Assembly: GCA_002786505.1 (NCBI GenBank)
Contig: PCTK01000194.1
Location: 1-6,145 of the forward strand
Direction: 5' to 3'
Length of the DNA: 6,145 bases
Source: Nitrospinae bacterium CG22_combo_CG10-13_8_21_14_all_47_10
Lineage (GTDB): Bacteria > Nitrospinota > Nitrospinia > Nitrospinales > VA-1
The notes below the pieces were generated by a model. That model searched no databases and was not told where the DNA came from. It worked only from the letters and a program-made list of their open reading frames with translations. Below are positions 1-3,276 of this stretch, one piece after another. Both the position numbers and the translations under genes were made by a program. Position 1 is the first letter of the stretch. Every line of letters starts with the position of its first letter.

Positions 1-70
1 TTCTTCGCCAAGGCTCATCAGGATGACAATACGATGGTTTCTGCATGTCATTCTGAGCGTAAGCGAAGAA
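1..70. repeat. Intergenic inverted-repeat element, cut by the left window edge
   Basis: Two arms face each other. The left arm is 1-28, beginning TTCTTCGC and ending ATGACA. The right arm is 46-70, beginning TGTCATTCTGAGC and ending GCGAAGAA. The arms are complementary over TTCTTCGC/GCGAAGAA, GCTC/GAGC and ATGACA/TGTCAT, with a few mismatches and small offsets between these blocks. Bases 29-45 form the loop. The right arm continues outward as TCTCG, so the matching outer end of the left arm probably lies just outside the window. The sequence resembles short palindromic dispersed repeats (MITE-like or REP-like) that I recall from intergenic DNA of many environmental bacteria. No transposase is present. 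Whether it is multicopy cannot be judged here. Confidence 0.6.
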
Positions 71-90
71 TCTCGGGGTTGTGCAAAGGT

Positions 91-118
91 CTCCCTGATA
101 AGGGGGCCAGGGGGGTTG
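91..118. repeat. G-rich intergenic element with small hairpin
   Basis: The stretch contains a short hairpin (CCCT, loop GATA, AGGG at 93-104) followed by two G-runs separated by CC (AGGGGG then AGGGGGG), and then a T-run from about 120. Similar 'CCCT-GATAAGGGGG-cc-AGGGGGG' strings are, from memory, common dispersed intergenic repeats in deltaproteobacteria-like genomes. It may act as a weak terminator for whatever lies to the left, because a T-rich tract follows, but the stem is only four pairs. It sits just upstream of the membrane-protein gene and occupies the place where its promoter or ribosome site would be expected. Confidence 0.35.
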
Positions 119-140
119 CTTTTTTTGGTTAAACTTTTTT

Positions 141-815
141 ATGAAAATGCACAGCACCAAATCGGGCGGTTATGTTGAGGGCGACACTGCTCTCCATAAA
201 TTAAGGGCGCAAACAAAAATCGTCGCCGCATTCTTCCTGCTGGTGGGATCAGGGATTTGCAGTGACTGGAGTCTCGCCATGATCGGTTTGCTGTCAGTTG
301 TGGGAGTTTGTCTGGCCCGGGTGCCTGTTAGGAAAATTTTTCAAATCATCCGGCGCATGGCATGGTTCTTTTTGGCCATTGTGATTTTTCCCGTTTTGTT
401 CACGCCGGGGTTTTATATTGACCTGCCAGCATGGGTTCCCGTTACGATTTCGCGTGAAGGGTTGTTGCTGGGACTGGAATCTTCCTTACGATTGCTTAAT
501 ATCCTGTTCGTATCTTTGGTGCTGATACGCACCACTTCGTCTGCAGATTGGACGGACGGACTGGAAAAAATTCTGGGCCCTATGGGTCAACGTTTACCGA
601 TTATCCGGGATATGCTAGCGGTTGCGGTGATGGCGGTGAAGTTTCTTCCTATGCTATTTGCTGAAACGGAACAATTTATTGTCGACCACCCTATCAATAA
701 AAATGAGCGAGGTTATAAAAAACTGCTTTCTCTCTGCCACTCCATTCTGCAATACATCGCCTGGATATTTTCCGATATAGACAGGTGGTCTGTAAAAACC
801 GGGCGAGCTGGATAA
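141..815 (+). CDS. ecfT: EcfT/CbiQ-like transmembrane component of an ECF transporter
   Basis: Predicted 224-residue inner-membrane protein of the energy-coupling factor T-component family, which links the paired ATPases to a vitamin- or metal-binding S-component. The family N-terminal signature is visible as G-Y-x-x-G-D-T-x-L-H-K-L-x-x-x-T-K (residues 10-26). Hydrophobic segments lie near residues 27-40, 44-60, 73-90 and 107-130. The cytoplasmic coupling region begins with L-P-I-I-R-D (152-157) and K-F-L-P-M-L-F-A-E (167-175) and reaches an E-R-G at 189-191, which corresponds to the first Ala-Arg-Gly-type coupling motif. The second motif is poor: the protein ends in G-R-A-G, and the closing membrane helix of many relatives is absent. 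The start is uncertain. ATG 141 and ATG 147 are both usable and neither has a good Shine-Dalgarno; an in-frame TAA at 99-101 limits the gene upstream. No ATPase or S-component is in view, so the substrate is unknown. The gene converges with cysH. Confidence 0.72.
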   Translation: MKMHSTKSGGYVEGDTALHKLRAQTKIVAAFFLLVGSGICSDWSLAMIGLLSVVGVCLARVPVRKIFQIIRRMAWFFLAIVIFPVLFTPGFYIDLPAWVPVTISREGLLLGLESSLRLLNILFVSLVLIRTTSSADWTDGLEKILGPMGQRLPIIRDMLAVAVMAVKFLPMLFAETEQFIVDHPINKNERGYKKLLSLCHSILQYIAWIFSDIDRWSVKTGRAG

Positions 816-832
816 AAATCCAATGGTGGGCG

Positions 833-1525
833 TTAACGCTGGTGCAGGCCACATTCTTTATGTTCCGGATTTTCCCACCACCAGCGTCCAGCCCGAATGT
901 CTTCTCCATGTTCCACGGGTCGTGTGCAAGGGGCGCATCCAATGCTGGGATAATTTCTTTTATGCAGAATGTTGATAGGTACATTATTTTCAATAATGTA
1001 GGTCATGACCTGTTCTTCGGTCCATTCCGCAAGAGGATTGATTTTTATTAAAGGAGGATGGTCCGCATCTTCCAGGACTTTAGGAATGTCCGTGCGGGTG
1101 ACTCCTTGGGACCGTCTTAGTCCGGTGATCCACGCATCCAGTTCGCCCAATGCCCGGTTTAGGGGTTCTACCTTGCGGATATAGCAACACTCTTTTCGGT
1201 TATCCACGCTTTCACGAAATGAGAAGAATCCTTTTTCCCGAACCAGATTTTCGACTTTATCCTGATTTGGGAAATAGGTTTTTATTTCAATGCCATATTT
1301 TGTTCGCACCCGATCCATGACTTCATAAGTTTCTTCGTGAAGCCTGCCGGTATCGAGGGTGAATATGGTGAGAGATCCGCCGAGTTTGGAGATCATGTCG
1401 ATGAGCGCCATGTCTTCCATGCCAAAGCTGGAGGCTAATCCGGCTTTGACGCCATATTGGTCCATGGACCAACGTAATAGTTCTTCGGCTGACTTAGACT
1501 CGAAATCAATAGATGGTAATGTCAT
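833..1525 (-). CDS. cysH: Assimilatory adenylylsulfate (APS) reductase, thioredoxin-dependent, iron-sulfur type
   Basis: This 230-residue cytoplasmic enzyme of the PAPS/APS reductase family reduces adenylylsulfate to sulfite for cysteine synthesis, using thioredoxin. The nucleotide-binding core reads S-S-F-G-M-E-D-M (residues 32-39), then F-T-L-D-T-G-R-L-H-E-E-T (55-66) and I-T-G-L-R-R-S-Q-G-V-T-R (133-144). The cysteine pairs C113-C114 and C197-x-x-C200 are the four ligands of the [4Fe-4S] cluster found in APS-type enzymes and missing from E. coli-type PAPS reductases. The C-terminal E-C-G-L-H (224-228) supplies the catalytic cysteine C225. The length is normal and complete, so the gene looks functional. 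The ATG at 1525 leaves the conserved core about 30 residues downstream, as expected; the ribosome site is weak (AGTGGA about 10 bases upstream). No ATP sulfurylase or sulfite reductase gene is adjacent. PAPS reduction as the true activity cannot be excluded, but the cluster cysteines favour APS. Confidence 0.93.
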   Translation of the reverse strand: MTLPSIDFESKSAEELLRWSMDQYGVKAGLASSFGMEDMALIDMISKLGGSLTIFTLDTGRLHEETYEVMDRVRTKYGIEIKTYFPNQDKVENLVREKGFFSFRESVDNRKECCYIRKVEPLNRALGELDAWITGLRRSQGVTRTDIPKVLEDADHPPLIKINPLAEWTEEQVMTYIIENNVPINILHKRNYPSIGCAPCTRPVEHGEDIRAGRWWWENPEHKECGLHQR

Positions 1526-1538
1526 AATAGTGTTCCAC

Positions 1539-1567
1539 TTGACAGGAGAATGGATAGTTTATATAAA
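1539..1567 (+). promoter_or_regulatory. Near-consensus sigma70-type promoter reading towards htrA
   Basis: The -35 box TTGACA (1539-1544) is a perfect consensus and the -10 box TATAAA (1562-1567) matches five of six bases, with the ideal 17-base spacer. Transcription would start near 1574 and leave an untranslated leader of about 135 bases before the GTG of htrA. The -10 lies inside a perfect 12-base palindrome, GTTTATATAAAC (1557-1568), so a second -10 reads leftward towards cysH, but no matching -35 was found for that direction. The -35 box lies 14 bases outside the cysH start codon, so polymerase or a regulator bound here could also affect cysH. Confidence 0.65.
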
Positions 1568-1657
1568 CTGGGGTTATTTCAGGTGGTCCTTTATAGATGC
1601 TCTTACTTTTTCATGACCCATCTCAAAAATCAAGGTCTGGAAACAAAAAAACATTTT

Positions 1658-1673
1658 AGAGGGAATTCCTTCT
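1658..1673. promoter_or_regulatory. Imperfect 16-base palindrome in the htrA leader (possible operator or RNA hairpin)
   Basis: AGAGGGAATTCCTTCT is self-complementary except for one G/T pair. As RNA it can form a six-pair stem (AGAGGG with CCUUCU, including one G-U pair) closed by an AAUU loop. It lies in the predicted 5' leader of htrA, 36 bases before the start codon. A run of six T (1687-1692) follows 13 bases later, which is too far for a standard intrinsic terminator. It may be a regulator site, a leader hairpin or chance. Confidence 0.2.
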
Positions 1674-1709
1674 ATATCATATACGATTTTTTAAGGGTGC
1701 GGAACAGTT

Positions 1710-3062
1710 GTGAAACATTTTTTTTCGAAAATTGAGATATCCAGTCTGAAAATAAAATTTGTTCTGTTTTTTTTGGTTTTGTCCTTTGCGGTTCCTCTTG
1801 CCGGTGAAGCGGGAATTTTGGAACAAGTGGAGACGGAACTGGTGGGGCTTGCCGACAAGGTTCGTCCCGCCGTTGTCAGCTTGTCTCCATATATTGCCAA
1901 GGGTGCTATCGGGGAAGGACTGCCCAACAAGGGGAGGCCTGCTAATGCCGGTGCCGGGGTTGTCTATGATGCGAAGAAGGGGCTTATTGTCACCAATAGC
2001 CATGTGGTGCGCAGTGTCAATAAAATTAAGGTGACCTTTAAGGGTGGGCGCGAGATCATAGGTGAGGTGCTGGGGGCTGATGAAGACACCGACCTTGCGG
2101 TTGTACAGGTTGAATCCGAAACGCCGCTGGCTGAAGTTAAGTTCGGCGACTCCAGCAAAGTCAGGGTTGGGCAACTGGTGGTCGCGGTGGGCAACCCGTA
2201 TGGGCTTAACGATACCACTACTTTTGGCATCATAAGCGGACTCAAAAGGGAAAACATCAATCTTTCCCGCTATGAGGATTTCTTACAGACCGATGCTTCC
2301 ATCAATCCGGGAAATAGTGGCGGTCCACTCCTGAATATTAAAGGAGAAGTGATCGGCATCAATACAGCGATCATTAACTACGCCCAGAGCATCGGCTTTT
2401 CTATTCCGTCCAATATGGTCAAGCATGTGGTGGAGCAGTTGGTTGAGCATGGGGAGGTGCATCGGGGCTGGCTGGGGGTTGGCATAGACCCGGTTACCGA
2501 GGAAATTGCCAAAAAGACAAGGGGCCAGGAGGGGGTGGGTGTCATCATCAACTCTGTTTTTGAGGGCGATCCCGCTGATCTGGCGGGGCTTAAAATAGGG
2601 GATATCATATTGAAAATAGGCGGGTCGGACATTGATTCCCCGAACAAGATGATCCGGGTGATTGGGGCGATCACTCCTGGGCAGACCATCAACCTGGATA
2701 TCCTCCGCGATGGCAAGGCTCAAGTGGTGCCTGTCAAGCTGGAATCAAGAAAGAAAAAAACCACCTTGGCCACAACACAGTCGCCTTTGAGTCCATCAGG
2801 ACTGGGGTTTAGCGTGGTTAATCCGGGGAAGGATGCCAATTTGCCAAACGGTGCTTTGGTTTCCCAGGTCATCCCGGAAAGCTCTGCCGGTTTGAAGGGA
2901 TTGCGGACGGGGGACCTGATTACAGCCCTCAATGGAGAAGCCGTGGAAAACCAGTCCGAATTTGACCGGTTATTGGGCAAAGTAGATAGGGGAAGCCCGG
3001 TTTTCCTATTGGTTTTGAGAAATGAGGAAAAATTCCATTTGGGGCTTGTAAGGGAAAATTAA
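1710..3062 (+). CDS. htrA: HtrA/Deg-family periplasmic serine protease with two PDZ domains
   Basis: This 450-residue protease-chaperone of the DegP/DegQ/HtrA family degrades misfolded envelope proteins. Residues 1 to about 34 form a Sec signal peptide: lysines, a hydrophobic run K-F-V-L-F-F-L-V-L, then small residues near A31-A34. The trypsin-like domain (about 45-240) has the complete triad: H98 in T-N-S-H-V-V, D128 in D-T-D-L-A-V-V and S203 in N-P-G-N-S-G-G-P-L. PDZ1 spans about 252-345, opening with R-G-W-L-G-V-G. PDZ2 spans about 363-447, opening with G-L-G-F and containing L-R-T-G-D-L-I. The loop before the histidine is short and I see no cysteines, so it is closer to DegQ than to E. 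coli DegP. The start is GTG at 1710, forced by an in-frame TAA at 1692-1694, with GGA six bases upstream and AAGGG at 1693-1697. The gene has its own strong upstream promoter. No clear terminator follows. Arginine codon use (mostly AGG, CGG and CGC) differs sharply from the next gene. Confidence 0.95.
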   Translation: MKHFFSKIEISSLKIKFVLFFLVLSFAVPLAGEAGILEQVETELVGLADKVRPAVVSLSPYIAKGAIGEGLPNKGRPANAGAGVVYDAKKGLIVTNSHVVRSVNKIKVTFKGGREIIGEVLGADEDTDLAVVQVESETPLAEVKFGDSSKVRVGQLVVAVGNPYGLNDTTTFGIISGLKRENINLSRYEDFLQTDASINPGNSGGPLLNIKGEVIGINTAIINYAQSIGFSIPSNMVKHVVEQLVEHGEVHRGWLGVGIDPVTEEIAKKTRGQEGVGVIINSVFEGDPADLAGLKIGDIILKIGGSDIDSPNKMIRVIGAITPGQTINLDILRDGKAQVVPVKLESRKKKTTLATTQSPLSPSGLGFSVVNPGKDANLPNGALVSQVIPESSAGLKGLRTGDLITALNGEAVENQSEFDRLLGKVDRGSPVFLLVLRNEEKFHLGLVREN

Positions 3063-3167
3063 ATTTGTTAAATTGGCGCACCCATTTTGCAATGATTTTA
3101 GTTGCAGGAATGTTTTGATTTAAATGATAAATATTATAAACCTTTTGATATAAGGGGTTATGTTTTT

Positions 3168-3198
3168 CGGCTCACCATTTAAGGGGTGGAAGGAGCCG
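3168..3198 (+). promoter_or_regulatory. Leader hairpin overlapping a Shine-Dalgarno site
   Basis: CGGCTC (3168-3173) pairs perfectly with GAGCCG (3193-3198). The stem can continue as ACC (3174-3176) with GGT (3185-3187) after a five-base bulge. The 3' strand of the stem contains part of AAGGAG (3190-3195), the ribosome site of the 13-codon ORF starting at 3203. Folding would therefore partly hide that site. The hairpin is not followed by a T-run, so it is not an intrinsic terminator for htrA. I do not recognise a known riboswitch class. The upstream part of this intergenic region (3063-3167) is AT-rich (TATTATAAA at 3132-3140, GATATAA at 3147-3153) and could hold a promoter, but no convincing -35/-10 pair stands out. 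Confidence 0.4.
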
Positions 3199-3202
3199 CT
3201 AT

Positions 3203-3244
3203 ATGAAAAATCAGGAAGAACAAGATTCATACGGTTTTTATTAG
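3203..3244 (+). CDS. Possible 13-residue leader peptide upstream of the multicopper oxidase
   Basis: A short ORF, MKNQEEQDSYGFY then TAG, starts at ATG 3203. It is preceded by AAGGAG at 3190-3195, an almost ideal seven-base spacing. It ends 32 bases before the oxidase start codon. Its ribosome site is part of the hairpin at 3168-3198, an arrangement often seen in leader-peptide or translational-coupling control. The peptide has no run of a single amino acid that would mark it as a classical attenuation leader and no metal-binding residues such as Cys or His. It is far too short to judge by coding statistics. It could equally be a chance ATG behind a purine-rich stretch. The case rests only on the ribosome site and position. 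Confidence 0.3.
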   Translation: MKNQEEQDSYGFY

Positions 3245-3265
3245 CCATTTTTAGACGCACTACTT

Positions 3266-3272
3266 AGGAGGT
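3266..3272 (+). promoter_or_regulatory. Strong Shine-Dalgarno of the multicopper oxidase gene
   Basis: AGGAGGT is fully complementary to the anti-Shine-Dalgarno end of 16S rRNA and lies four bases before ATG 3277. It fixes the start of the oxidase gene: no other start codon nearby is so placed, and the signal peptide begins directly at this methionine. It is by far the best ribosome site in the window. Confidence 0.85.
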
Positions 3273-3276
3273 AGAA

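Noticed and set aside
837..886. 8-base inverted repeat CGCTGGTG / CACCAGCG at the 3' end of cysH
   Set aside because: Both arms lie within the coding sequence, the loop is 34 bases and no T-run follows, so it is likely a by-product of the coding sequence.
1550..1735. 61-codon frame MDSLYKLG... between cysH and htrA
   Set aside because: It starts inside the promoter, upstream of the predicted transcription start, overlaps the htrA start in another frame and resembles no protein family.
3074..3090. Possible sigma54 promoter (TGGC ... TTGC) upstream of the oxidase
   Set aside because: The GG and GC pairs are 14 bases apart instead of the required 12, and the remaining consensus bases do not match.
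3088..3106. TGCAA / TTGCA hairpin after htrA as a terminator
   Set aside because: Only five mostly weak pairs with a nine-base loop and no T-run after it.
3168..3215. Faint resemblance of ...CTCACC...GGTGGAAGGAG... to the glutamine/Downstream-peptide RNA core
   Set aside because: The second conserved half of that RNA is absent, and the GGAAGGAG string is explained by the Shine-Dalgarno of the short ORF.
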